From positions 1-35,836 of the forward strand of contig NZ_JAIVMG010000021.1 in assembly GCF_020177335.1 (NCBI RefSeq): a stretch of DNA of 35,836 nt, read 5' to 3'. Shown here piece after piece: positions 24,048-31,943 of this stretch (position 1 is the first letter of the stretch; the number at the start of each line of letters is the position of its first letter). The notes beneath the pieces are model-generated. The model did no database searches, had not been told where the DNA came from, and saw only the letters and a list, made by a program, of their open reading frames with translations. A program made the position numbers and the translations under genes. Origin of the DNA: Stappia indica (lineage in GTDB: Bacteria; Pseudomonadota; Alphaproteobacteria; Rhizobiales; Stappiaceae).

Positions 24048-24476
24048 CTAGACGTCGAGCCGCAACTGCGGCAGTCCGTCGGAGGTCCGCTCGCGCGAAT
24101 GCCCCTCCGGTCCGACAACGCCCCGGATTCGCGTTCGAAAGTTCGAGAAGCTAGCGAAGCTGACGACGTCGACCGCCTCATCCAGATCGAGCACCAGGCG
24201 GAACCAGCCCGGGCGCACCATCTCCACCGCGACGATGGTTGCCGAGAAGGCTTGCGACAGATAGCGGCCCTCAACCCGGTCGCCGGGCGACCAGCCCTCC
24301 GGCGGACGGTTGCCCATCGCCGCGTGGAAGGCGTTCCAGTCGCGGAAGCCATGTTGATGGGCCACGAGCTCAAGGGCATTGCCATGGCTGACCGGCGTGC
24401 CCTGCCTGCCAAGCTGCTCCCGCAGCCGCTTCGCCTGTCGCTTTGCCTCGGCCACGGTTGGGAGCTGTCCGCTCAT
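24048..24476 (-). CDS. Glyoxalase-superfamily-related protein
   Basis: A 142-residue cytoplasmic protein. The N-terminal part LPTVAEAKRQAKRLREQLGRQG, then SHGNALELVAHQHGFRDWNAFHAAM, matches the conserved helical segment of the small glyoxalase-related family common in alphaproteobacteria. The second half, WSPGDRVEGRYLSQAFSATIVAVEMVRPGWFRLVLDLDEAVDVVSFASFSNFRTRIRGVV, looks like a small beta barrel. No glyoxalase metal-ligand set is evident, so enzyme activity is doubtful. The ATG overlaps the stop of the upstream MATE gene by four bases (ATGA), and GGAGGA lies seven bases before it. The two genes are therefore translationally coupled, which suggests a joint role, though none is known. Confidence 0.8.
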   Translation of the reverse strand: MSGQLPTVAEAKRQAKRLREQLGRQGTPVSHGNALELVAHQHGFRDWNAFHAAMGNRPPEGWSPGDRVEGRYLSQAFSATIVAVEMVRPGWFRLVLDLDEAVDVVSFASFSNFRTRIRGVVGPEGHSRERTSDGLPQLRLDV

Positions 24477-25924
24477 GCCGCATCCTCCGCCGTTGCCCGG
24501 AACAGTCCCAGGCGGAGCGCATGGCGCCGCGCGTTGCGTGTCAGCACCAGCAAGGTAAGCGCCAGCAGCAGAGCCTCGGCGACCGGCCCGGCGCTCCAGA
24601 TGCCGATTTCCCCGAACTGCGCCGACAGGAGGAACGTCAGCGGAATCGCGAAGAGATACGGCTTTGCCAGACCGAGAAGCGCGGCGCGCGCCGCCTCGCC
24701 GATCGCCTGGAAATAGGTCGCGATCATCATCAGCGGGCCGGCGAGAACAAACAGGGTCACGACGACGGGCAGGATGCGGCCGACCTCGGCGACAACGGCG
24801 GGATTGTCGACAAAGGCGCCGCCGATGCCTCGCGCGAACAGCGTCATGACGAGTTGCAGCGCCGCACAATAGGCAAAGGCGATGCTCACCGCGAGCTTCA
24901 GACTGCCGTCGGACCGTCGCCATTGCCGCGCGCCGAAATTGTTGCCGGTGATCGTCTGCATCGCATGGGACAGGCCGAGCAGCGGCAGGAAGGCAAAGGT
25001 CATGACCCGGGTGATGATGCCATAGGCCGAAACCGTCTCCGCATAGTCGGGACTGGCAAGGATCTGCAGCGCCATCATGATGGCCGCGGAGCCCAGCGCC
25101 AGGCCGATGAAGTTCAGGCTCTGCGGCGCGCCGAGCGCCAGAATGCGCCCCCAGCCGTGAAACACCCCATGCTGAAGGAGCGCGCTCGGGCGAAGGGCTG
25201 TTCTCCCGCGAAACCGGAAGGCCAGAATGATGGCGAAGGCCAGTGCCTGCGCCAGCGCGGTTCCATAGGCCGATCCGGCGACGCCCAGCTCAAAGATCGC
25301 GATCAGCACATAGTTGAAGCCGATGTTCGCCAGCGAGACCAGGAGGCTCATCGCCGCCATGAAACCGACCCGGCCCTCATTGCGCAGCGTGTCGGAATTG
25401 ACCGAGAGGACGAAGAGCAGCGGCGAAAACAGCACCGTGATCCGCAGATAGGTCAGCCCCATGTGCGCCAGCTCCACCGACCCGCCGGCGGCCAGCTCGG
25501 TGAGCTGACGGCCGAAGCCGGCAAACAGCAGGAGCAGCACCGCCGCGATCACCAGCGCCAGACCATGAGCGCCGGCGAAGACCATGCGCGCTTCGGTCAG
25601 ACGCCGGCCGCCGAGGTGACGGGCCAGCAGGCTGGACATACCGCTCGACACCAGGGTCGAAAGCGCCACGATCAGCATGTAGATCGGAAACATCAAGGTG
25701 ACCGCCGCCAGCGCTTGCGGGCCGACATAGTGCCCAAGGAACAGGGCATCGGCGACGGCAAGCAACCCGTTCATCCCCATCACGAAGATGATTGGCAATG
25801 CGGTCCTGGCGTAGATGGCCGCGAGCGGTCCATCGAGAAACATGTTGGTGGAGGCGTCGGACGTGGCAACGTCGGACGTTGAAACATCTGGCGTGGGCGC
25901 GCCGGAGGTGGAGGTATCAGGCAA
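24473..25924 (-). CDS. MATE-family multidrug/metabolite efflux transporter
   Basis: About 483 residues with twelve hydrophobic segments in two six-helix halves. Family signatures are ALPIIFVMGMNGLLAVADALFLGHYVGPQALAAVTLMFPIYM in helix 1-2 and the related LGAPQSLNFIGLALGSAAIMMALQIL at the start of the second half. MATE proteins export cationic drugs or metabolites in exchange for Na+ or H+; the substrate here cannot be told. The N-terminus is uncertain. No ATG occurs before 25843 (MFLDGPLAAIYARTALPIIF). A TTG at 25924 has AGGAG nine bases upstream and adds a Thr/Ser/Asp-rich head with repeated TSD units (DVSTSDVATSDAS), and a TTG at 26038 is possible. The gene is translationally coupled to the glyoxalase-related gene. 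Confidence 0.9.
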   Translation of the reverse strand: MPDTSTSGAPTPDVSTSDVATSDASTNMFLDGPLAAIYARTALPIIFVMGMNGLLAVADALFLGHYVGPQALAAVTLMFPIYMLIVALSTLVSSGMSSLLARHLGGRRLTEARMVFAGAHGLALVIAAVLLLLFAGFGRQLTELAAGGSVELAHMGLTYLRITVLFSPLLFVLSVNSDTLRNEGRVGFMAAMSLLVSLANIGFNYVLIAIFELGVAGSAYGTALAQALAFAIILAFRFRGRTALRPSALLQHGVFHGWGRILALGAPQSLNFIGLALGSAAIMMALQILASPDYAETVSAYGIITRVMTFAFLPLLGLSHAMQTITGNNFGARQWRRSDGSLKLAVSIAFAYCAALQLVMTLFARGIGGAFVDNPAVVAEVGRILPVVVTLFVLAGPLMMIATYFQAIGEAARAALLGLAKPYLFAIPLTFLLSAQFGEIGIWSAGPVAEALLLALTLLVLTRNARRHALRLGLFRATAEDAA

Positions 25925-26105
25925 GGTCCCATACTCCTCGTGCAAGAAATCGCGCAAGAAAGGATGGGCACCCGCATTGCCATCCGCGCGACATGCGTGG
26001 AGGATCACAAGGACAGCTCTGATACGAAACTTCACCAAGACAAGATGTCAGCGGGTGGCGGGCGTCCGCAGCCTCAACCGCAGATAACGCGAAGCGGCGT
26101 CCCCG

Positions 26106-27275
26106 TCAATGCTTGCTCTCGATCATCAGGTGCCGCCCGGCGCCCGAATCGATCAGCGTGGCGCGCAGGCGCTTGCTGCGCGACACCCCATCGAAGCCGC
26201 TGACGGTCGCCTGGAAGGGCGTCGCCCCCTCCTTGCGCGCATGGTCGATCAGCGACATGAAGGTCCGGGGATGCAGCATGGTCTCGGTGATCGGTGCCGA
26301 TTCCATCAGTTGCTCGGTGATGGCGAAGGTCTTGCGGGCGGCGGCATTGGCCGAGACCAGCATTCTGGTCTTGAGATCGACGACCAGCAGCGGCGCGTGC
26401 ACCGCGTTGAACAATTGCTGGTAGTCGACCGAACAGTCGTTGACCTTCTCCGCCGTGAACACCACGCCGCTCAGCCCGGCGGAAACCTTGAACGGCATCA
26501 TCTCGTAGGTCAGCGTCATGGAATCGCCGCTGGCGAGGAAGAAGCGCTTCTTGGCTTCCGTCGGCGCGCGCCGGGCAAGCGTCGTCAGCAGCACGGACGT
26601 CAGTGTCTTGCCGACGCGGTTTGGAATATGCGCCACGTTGCGGCCGATGCACAGGGTGGGGTCGGCGATGTGAAACAGCTCGAACAGCGCCTCGTTGGCG
26701 TAGCGCAGGTAGCCGAAACTGTCGACCACCAGCACAGCCTTTTCCGAGCCTTCCACCAGATGACGGATCAGCGGCGCGACGCCGCGAACGGCGGTGCCGC
26801 CCGCGTCCTCCTCGCCATTGGCGCTGGCCACCACGGTGACGAAGGTGCGCCCACCTTCCGCCTGGTAGCGCGATGCAAGCAGCGACAGCCCATTGCCGGG
26901 CTCCCCGCCGGCCAGTTCCACCGGCCCGGCCTTGCCGCTCCTGACGGTCTGCTGCACCAGCGACAGGATCTGGCGCTGATCGTTCTGCGCCAAAAACCGC
27001 AAGGCGCTGGACAAGGGCGCCTCGTTCAGCCCCGCTGTTTCGGCGAAATCCAGCACCGGAGACTCAAGCCAGACAATGCGCTTTGCCTGGATATCGACCA
27101 TGAAGAACGACAGGCCGGCCAGCGACAGGGCAGGCTCGCCGCCCGCGGCAGTCGGGACCAGGGCGGTGCCGCCCTCCTGCGTCAAATCCTGCCGTGCGGG
27201 AAGCTGATCGTCCCGGTCCGCTGCGCCCATGCCAAACATCCATATTGCGGCGACGGCACGCCAGTGCCCCGCCAT
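26106..27275 (-). CDS. PAS-domain protein without an output domain
   Basis: A 389-residue soluble protein. Three PAS-like units can be seen. The first is near residues 50-130 (LSLAGLSFFMVDIQAKRIVWLESPVLDFAE). The second is near 178-280 (SEKAVLVVDSFGYLRYANEALFELFHI, a typical PAS opening). The third is near 285-385 (QQLFNAVHAPLLVVDLKTRMLVSANAAARKTFAI). No histidine kinase, GGDEF, EAL, HTH or methyl-accepting region follows, so it probably acts through protein contact with a partner encoded elsewhere. Ligand and partner are unknown. The ATG at 27275 is weakly supported (GAGAC nearby); M13 and M16 are alternatives. It is divergent from the small membrane-protein pair at 27630 and on the same strand as the MATE gene, 181 bases away. 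Confidence 0.8.
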   Translation of the reverse strand: MAGHWRAVAAIWMFGMGAADRDDQLPARQDLTQEGGTALVPTAAGGEPALSLAGLSFFMVDIQAKRIVWLESPVLDFAETAGLNEAPLSSALRFLAQNDQRQILSLVQQTVRSGKAGPVELAGGEPGNGLSLLASRYQAEGGRTFVTVVASANGEEDAGGTAVRGVAPLIRHLVEGSEKAVLVVDSFGYLRYANEALFELFHIADPTLCIGRNVAHIPNRVGKTLTSVLLTTLARRAPTEAKKRFFLASGDSMTLTYEMMPFKVSAGLSGVVFTAEKVNDCSVDYQQLFNAVHAPLLVVDLKTRMLVSANAAARKTFAITEQLMESAPITETMLHPRTFMSLIDHARKEGATPFQATVSGFDGVSRSKRLRATLIDSGAGRHLMIESKH

Positions 27276-27629
27276 GTCTCAAGCCATCCGCCCCGATCAA
27301 GGTCCCGGACCGATCGGCGTCCCTGGATGGAACACTGTCACTTTCACCGGCGCTTCCCGAGCGTGAAGACGTGACCTTCGTCCTGCCTGTCGCGCCTTGC
27401 CCTGAAGGCACAATCCGACACAGGACCTTACGTTTAATATGCCAAAGCGCTCCTGAAAACTCGGTAAATGCGCACGCCGCAATTCACGCGGCAAAAGGGA
27501 ACCACCTTCCCCCGCTCGCCTTGAAAGCGCCGCGAAATGACACCGGAAGCGCCCGAAAGCCGGCCTGCACCGGCCCCTTTCCCCCGTCAGTTTGAGACCA
27601 TCGCAACGAACGAGACCGGGAAGATTGTC
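27276..27629. other. Divergent intergenic region, no gene seen
   Basis: These 354 bases separate the PAS gene (-) and the small membrane-protein pair (+) and should hold both promoters. No strong promoter, terminator or conserved small gene was recognised. A mildly AT-rich spot (ACGTTTAATATGCC) lies near 27429-27442. Confidence 0.4.
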
Positions 27630-27914
27630 ATGCGTATCCGGAATTCATCGAAGCAGCCCCCCCGCCGGCAGGTCGTCCGCGCCCTCACGCTGGCCCTGAT
27701 CGGCGCGGTGCCGCCGGTGCTGATCGCCTCCAGCGCCCGGGCCGCCGGAACCAGCGTCGTCGACGACTGGACCATCGGCCTCCTGAGCCTCACCTTCGGC
27801 GCCATGCTGGTCGTCCTGACGTTTCTCGCAGGACAGATGTCGCGCAACTTCCAGGCGGGAATGCGCGCCCGCATCGAGGCGGCACGCCGGCTGAACGGAG
27901 ATGCCCAGGAATGA
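27630..27914 (+). CDS. Small membrane protein, uncharacterised
   Basis: A 94-residue protein I do not recognise. A basic N-terminus (MRIRNSSKQPPRRQ) leads into a hydrophobic stretch ending ASSARAAG, which reads as a signal peptide or first helix. A second hydrophobic helix (WTIGLLSLTFGAMLVVLTFLAG) and a basic amphipathic tail with MRARIEAARRLNG follow. ATG at 27630 has GGGAAG upstream; an ATG 93 bases earlier would add a Pro-rich head that hides the signal. The stop overlaps the start of the next gene (ATGA), so the two products are translated together and may form one membrane complex. Confidence 0.65.
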   Translation: MRIRNSSKQPPRRQVVRALTLALIGAVPPVLIASSARAAGTSVVDDWTIGLLSLTFGAMLVVLTFLAGQMSRNFQAGMRARIEAARRLNGDAQE

Positions 27915-28123
27915 AACTGATCCAGCAACTTTCTGGCGTCGCCGGCCGCGACATGCCCACCGACCGCGACGCGGCCGCCCTGCTGGCCCTCGCGGTTGCC
28001 ATCGGCCTCCTGTTCGCCGGTGCCCTCACCCTGTTCGGCGGCCCGCTGGCGGCATCGTTGAAAAGCATCGAGGCGGACGCGCCCAGCCAACAGATCGTCC
28101 ATACCCCTTCGCCGGAGAAGTGA
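27911..28123 (+). CDS. Small single-pass membrane protein, uncharacterised
   Basis: A 70-residue protein with a short polar head (MKLIQQLSGVAGRDMPTDRD), one Ala/Leu-rich helix (AAALLALAVAIGLLFAGALTLFGG, about residues 21-45) and a polar tail ending HTPSPEK. The start codon overlaps the stop of the preceding gene by four bases. No family is recognised; function unknown. Being one of a coupled pair of small membrane proteins is the main clue. Confidence 0.6.
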   Translation: MKLIQQLSGVAGRDMPTDRDAAALLALAVAIGLLFAGALTLFGGPLAASLKSIEADAPSQQIVHTPSPEK

Positions 28124-28346
28124 ACCTTCCGGCCACGGTCTCCTGTCATGCCGTCCTGTGCCCGGCCCGGCGTTGTCGCCGCCGCCGGGCAGGCCGGTCT
28201 TGCAGTTCCTCGAAAAAGCCGCGATAAGCAGGCGGACGGATGGACAAATTCCTCTCGTCCCGCGCGCCAGCGGTTTTCTGTGCGGCGCGGTCCAGATCAA
28301 CGCGCAACGATGGATTGCCGCGCCATTCGAGGTGGAGTGCCAGACC

Positions 28347-28757
28347 ATGCCGGTCGATTTATCCCTGTCCCCCGACACGATGCGCATGTTCGTGCAAAAA
28401 GCCCGCGCAGCCGCGTCCATCGACAACGACGGGTTTGAGGATGGACGGGACCACGAGGTCGAGTTCGACGTCGACACGCTTGAGGACAGTCATGCCCATG
28501 ACGGCCTCGCGGAAGAGGAAAGCGAAGACCTCTCCGGCGAGGAACTGCGTGAGCTGATCGAGGACCTCAACGTCGATGAGGCCGCCGAGCTGGTCGCCAT
28601 CGTCTGGATCGGGCGCGGCGACTTCGAGCAATCCGACTTCGAGCAGGCCGTCGAGCAGGCTCGCGAACGGGCCGTCGGCTCCACCGCAACCTATCTGATC
28701 GGGATGCCGCTCTTCGCGGACCATCTGGAAGCCGGGCTCGACGCACTCGACGTCTGA
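28347..28757 (+). CDS. DUF3775 domain-containing protein
   Basis: A 136-residue, very acidic protein. The N-terminal LSLSPDTMRMFVQKARAAA, the Asp/Glu-rich middle (about residues 30-70) and the C-terminal LIEDLNVDEAAELVAIVWIGRGDFEQSDFEQAVEQARE followed by STATYLIGMPLFADHLEAGLDAL match DUF3775, a short family of unknown function in alphaproteobacteria. ATG at 28347 has GGAG nine bases upstream; the frame continues upstream but without resemblance. It appears to stand alone between two groups of membrane-protein genes. Confidence 0.85.
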   Translation: MPVDLSLSPDTMRMFVQKARAAASIDNDGFEDGRDHEVEFDVDTLEDSHAHDGLAEEESEDLSGEELRELIEDLNVDEAAELVAIVWIGRGDFEQSDFEQAVEQARERAVGSTATYLIGMPLFADHLEAGLDALDV

Positions 28758-28841
28758 CCGCAAAAACGCCAGCATTCCGCCCGTTCGCGGCGAAATCTCT
28801 GGATAACCGGCGACGCCCAGGGCGCGCCGGTTTACTTTTTA

Positions 28842-28849
28842 TTAACCAT
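28842..28849 (+). promoter_or_regulatory. Possible CtrA half-site TTAACCAT
   Basis: TTAACCAT is a motif linked with the cell-cycle regulator CtrA in rhizobia. It sits in an AT-rich patch (28831-28860) about 45 bases before the start of a small membrane-protein gene. A single 8-base match is weak evidence. Confidence 0.3.
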
Positions 28850-28894
28850 AAGGGCTAACTTTCACGGTTCGATTGTCGCGACGGAGACGAGCGC

Positions 28895-29029
28895 ATGAGC
28901 ATGACGAACCGGACCGAAACGGATGGGTTTCCGATCGAACGCATCTCTCCCTGGCCCATTGCCTTGCGTGTGACCCTCACGGCCTCCGCGCTGCTCCTGG
29001 TGCTCTGCTTCGCCTTTCCCAACGGCTGA
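28895..29029 (+). CDS. 44-residue single-pass membrane protein
   Basis: A short frame, ATG at 28895 to TGA at 29027-29029, encodes a polar head (MSMTNRTETDGFPIERISPWP) and one hydrophobic helix (IALRVTLTASALLLVLCFAF) ending in PNG. GGAG lies eight bases before the ATG and an AT-rich, promoter-like patch precedes it. The charge pattern (acidic head, Arg before the helix) is what a real inner-membrane protein would show. It is 62 bases upstream of the EamA gene on the same strand and may be cotranscribed. No family recognised. Confidence 0.55.
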   Translation: MSMTNRTETDGFPIERISPWPIALRVTLTASALLLVLCFAFPNG

Positions 29030-29091
29030 TCGTCGGCCCTGACCGGCTTTTCCCGCTTGCTGCGATGGAAAACTTCCGATAGCGGGACATC

Positions 29092-29994
29092 ATGAGCCGC
29101 CTTCTCGCCAATACCCTTCTGCTGCTGGCCGCCCTGATCTGGGGATCCGCCTTCGTCGCCCAGTCGACGGCAATGCAGGACCTTGGCCCCCTCACCTTCA
29201 CCGGCCTGCGCTTTCTCATCGCCGCCGCCGTCGTCCTGCCCTTTGCCTTTCGCGAGGGGCGGCAGCCGGCGGCCCGTCCACTGGCACGCGGCCACATGCT
29301 GCAGTTCACCCTGATCGGCGTGGTGTTCTTTTTCGCCATCAGCCTGCAGCAGGCCGGCCTCGTCGTCACCAGCGTCACCAATGCCGGCTTCCTGACCGGT
29401 ATCTATGTGGTGCTGACGCCGATCCTCGGTCTGCTCGTCTTTCGCGAACACCCGCATCCGGTGGTGTGGCCGGCCTCGCTGGTCACCCTTGGCGGCATCT
29501 GGCTCCTGGGCGGCGGCTCGCTCTCGGCGCTGAACTACGGCGACGGGCTGATGATCGTCTGCGCGGTATTCTGGGCCATCCACGTCGGCCTGCTCGGGCG
29601 GATCGCGTCCTCCTCCGGCCGCCCTCTGGCGCTGTCGGTCTGGCAATTTTCGGTCGTCGCGGTCCTTGCGCTGGTCGCCGGGCTGGCGTTCGAGGACGTG
29701 AGCTGGCAGGGCATTCAGGCGGCCGGCCTTGAGCTGTTCTACACCAGTGTGATTTCCGGCGGCCTCGCCTTCACCCTGCAGGCCATCGGCCAGCGCTGGA
29801 CCCGGGCCGGCGACGCGGCCATCCTGCTGTCCTCCGAGGCCTTGTTCGCCGCCCTGTTCGGTGCCATCGTCCTGGGCGAGCGCCTGTCGCCACTCGGGCT
29901 GGTCGGCTGCGCCCTGATTTTCCTCGCCATCCTGGCGGTGCAGCTCGTGCCGCTGTTCGGCTGGCGCCGTCTGCGACTGCGGTTCGGCAGCTAG
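29092..29994 (+). CDS. EamA/DMT-superfamily transporter
   Basis: A 300-residue inner-membrane protein with about ten hydrophobic helices in two EamA repeats. The first begins LLLLAALIWGSAFVAQSTAMQDLGPLTFTGLRFLIAA and the second begins GDGLMIVCAVFWAIHVGLLGRIA, ending with the typical SSEALFAALFGAIVLGERLSPLGLVGCALIFLAIL. The superfamily exports metabolites or amino acids; the substrate is unknown. Start ATG at 29092 has GGGAC just upstream. The DUF1624 gene begins 15 bases after its stop, so the two probably share a transcript. Confidence 0.92.
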   Translation: MSRLLANTLLLLAALIWGSAFVAQSTAMQDLGPLTFTGLRFLIAAAVVLPFAFREGRQPAARPLARGHMLQFTLIGVVFFFAISLQQAGLVVTSVTNAGFLTGIYVVLTPILGLLVFREHPHPVVWPASLVTLGGIWLLGGGSLSALNYGDGLMIVCAVFWAIHVGLLGRIASSSGRPLALSVWQFSVVAVLALVAGLAFEDVSWQGIQAAGLELFYTSVISGGLAFTLQAIGQRWTRAGDAAILLSSEALFAALFGAIVLGERLSPLGLVGCALIFLAILAVQLVPLFGWRRLRLRFGS

Positions 29995-30009
29995 GGTCTG
30001 GACTCATAA

Positions 30010-31014
30010 ATGAGGCTGACACTCCATTCCGCCGACCAGCCGGTCCCCGAAAGGAAGTCAGCCGCGACGCCTCGGCTGGATCTTCTGGATGTCGCGCGCG
30101 GGCTCGCCCTGCTGACGATGGCCGTCTATCACCTGTCCTGGGATCTTGCCTGGTTCCGGCTGGTCGACTGGCCGGTTTCCTCCGGCCCCGGCTGGCGCCT
30201 GTTCGCAGCCCTGATCGCCGGCAGCTTCCTGTTTCTGGTCGGCGTCGGGTTGGTGCTCGCGCATCGCCGCAAGATCCAGTGGCGCAAGGCGACGATCCGC
30301 CTGGCCCGCATCGCCCTTGCCGCAGCAGCGATCTCCGCCGCGACCCATCTGGCCCTTGGCGATCAATATGTCCGCTTCGGCATTCTGCACGCCATCGCCG
30401 CCAGCTCGCTGATCGCGCTGCCGTTCGTCCGCCTGCCCGTGCCGGTCACCCTGGGCGCCGCCGCGCTCGCCGCCGCCCTCCCCCGGCTGCTGCCGGGCGT
30501 TTTGGGCGACAGCCCCTGGCTGCTGTGGACCGGCCTGACCGGCGCCCCGCCCGCCGCCGTCGATTACGTACCGCTGTTGCCCTGGCTCGCCCCGGTGCTT
30601 CTCGGGGTCGCCGCCGCCCGCCTTGCCCTTGCCCGACCGGGCCTGATCGAGGGCCTGGGCCGCTGGCAGACACACGCCCGCTGGTCCCGGCTTGCGGCCT
30701 TCGCCGGGCGGCATTCGCTCATCGTTTATCTCTTGCACCAGCCGGTGCTCTACGCCTCGGTCTGGCTGGTTGTCGCAACCGGCCTGACGCCCGACCGCAC
30801 CGCCCGGGAATTCGTCGAGGAATGCGTGCTTTCCTGCACCTTCACGATGGAAGAGGCCGCCTGCCAGCGTGTCTGCGCCTGCACCCTGGAGGCCCTGCGT
30901 CGCGACGGCACCTGGGCCGCGCTGCTGCAATCGCCCACCGACCCGGCCCTGACCCGTGAGATGCAAGCCCGCTTCGGCATCTGCCACCGGGACGAACTGG
31001 CCCGCACGCCTTGA
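30010..31014 (+). CDS. DUF1624 / heparan-alpha-glucosaminide N-acetyltransferase-like membrane protein
   Basis: A 334-residue multi-pass membrane protein. The opening RLDLLDVARGLALLTMAVYHLSWDLAWF is the acyltransferase-like signature of DUF1624, where the Asp-Arg and His residues of helix 1 are conserved. Six to eight helices follow, closing with LAAFAGRHSLIVYLLHQPVLYASVWLV. After the last helix there is a cytoplasmic-type tail of about 75 residues with six cysteines: five cluster at ECVLSCTFTMEEAACQRVCACTLEAL and one lies near the C-terminus (FGICHRDE). The acetyl-transfer role is inferred from the distant human HGSNAT relation; bacterial substrates are unknown. It is only 15 bases after the EamA gene. 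Confidence 0.85.
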   Translation: MRLTLHSADQPVPERKSAATPRLDLLDVARGLALLTMAVYHLSWDLAWFRLVDWPVSSGPGWRLFAALIAGSFLFLVGVGLVLAHRRKIQWRKATIRLARIALAAAAISAATHLALGDQYVRFGILHAIAASSLIALPFVRLPVPVTLGAAALAAALPRLLPGVLGDSPWLLWTGLTGAPPAAVDYVPLLPWLAPVLLGVAAARLALARPGLIEGLGRWQTHARWSRLAAFAGRHSLIVYLLHQPVLYASVWLVVATGLTPDRTAREFVEECVLSCTFTMEEAACQRVCACTLEALRRDGTWAALLQSPTDPALTREMQARFGICHRDELARTP

Positions 31015-31399
31015 AACGCCGTTCATGGCAGGACGTGACATCGCGTGACATCACGTGACCGGCATCACAGTCCTTCCCCGCGAAGTTGCGCTATGGTTCA
31101 GCCAGATCGAAACCGGCAGGGGGCTGACATGACCACATCCAACAAGCGGCAACGGCTGATGGCCGACCGGCAAGCGCACCACGGACACGCTGGTCTTCAC
31201 CTATAGCCACGGCTACTGAAATGCAGGCTGCCATGCGCCTATCGGCATCGACACGCCCGGCGGGAAACCGCTAGACTGGGGCAGGTTCAGCCGACCTTGC
31301 ATTCTTGTCCGGCACCTTCCCCGCTCGCGGATACCCGTCACACCGACCAGCGCCCTGACCAACGCCGTGCGCGTGGGCCGGCCAGGAGAGAGACCGATC
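31015..31399. other. Intergenic region with short direct repeats
   Basis: These 385 bases contain no firmly supported gene. Features seen are three phased CGTGAC repeats (31034-31059) and a 25-codon frame (31129-31206) behind a good AGGGGG site, discussed among the findings. The rest shows nothing recognisable. Confidence 0.5.
31034..31061. repeat. Three CGTGAC direct repeats at exact 10-bp spacing
   Basis: CGTGACATCG (31034), CGTGACATCA (31044) and CGTGACCGGC (31054) repeat on one face of the helix. The palindrome TCACGTGA spans the second and third. This could be a regulator-binding array; the target gene is not obvious. Confidence 0.45.
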
Positions 31400-31909
31400 G
31401 TGACCATTGCCCTGTCCCTGACCACCGTGCCTGTGTTCACCCGCCATGTCACCGGGCTGGGCCAATGCCTGAGGAAGGCCGAGGTCCATGCCGCCCGCAC
31501 CGGGTTCGATCCGGCCCTGTTTCTGCCCATGCGCCTGGCACCGGACATGTATGACTATGCCCGGCAGGTGGAGGTGGCCTGCGACTATGCGGTGCGCGGC
31601 ATCGCCCGGCTGCAGGAGAACGACTTGCCCGCCTGGGGCTTCGGCGCGGCCAGCGTCGCCGACCTGCATGCGCGCATCGAGCGCACGCTTGCCTATCTCG
31701 CCGCCGCCGACACGGCGGCGATCGACGCGGCCGCCGACCGGCCGATCACCCTTGGCGCCAACAACGAGACCCGCCGGTTTTCCAGCGGCGCGACCCTGAT
31801 TGCCAAGTTCACCATGCCGAATTTCCTGTTTCACGCCACCGCCGCCTATTCGATCCTGCGCCTGCACGGCGTCGATGTCGGCAAGCTCGATTTCTTCGCG
31901 CGGGACTGA
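31400..31909 (+). CDS. DUF1993 domain-containing protein
   Basis: A 169-residue soluble protein: helix-rich with [63 protein letters not shown] at the N-terminus and [28 protein letters not shown] at the end, the typical boundaries of DUF1993, a DinB-like four-helix family of unknown function. GTG at 31400 is chosen because AGGAGAG lies upstream and it gives the family start; GTG at 31367 is in frame but adds an unlikely head. anmK follows after 34 bases, probably in the same transcript, though no functional link is known. Confidence 0.87.
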   Translation: MTIALSLTTVPVFTRHVTGLGQCLRKAEVHAARTGFDPALFLPMRLAPDMYDYARQVEVACDYAVRGIARLQENDLPAWGFGAASVADLHARIERTLAYLAAADTAAIDAAADRPITLGANNETRRFSSGATLIAKFTMPNFLFHATAAYSILRLHGVDVGKLDFFARD

Positions 31910-31943
31910 GCGCGAACACCATCGCTTCTTGAGGAGACCTGAC

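Noticed and set aside
24443-25882. Plus-strand frame of about 480 codons opposite the MATE gene.
   Set aside because: Gln/His/Arg/Asp-rich shadow without membrane helices or family; the minus strand has twelve clear helices.
28873-29082. 69-codon plus-strand frame overlapping the 44-residue membrane protein.
   Set aside because: Arg/His-rich translation without a ribosome site; the shorter frame has a good site and a clear helix.
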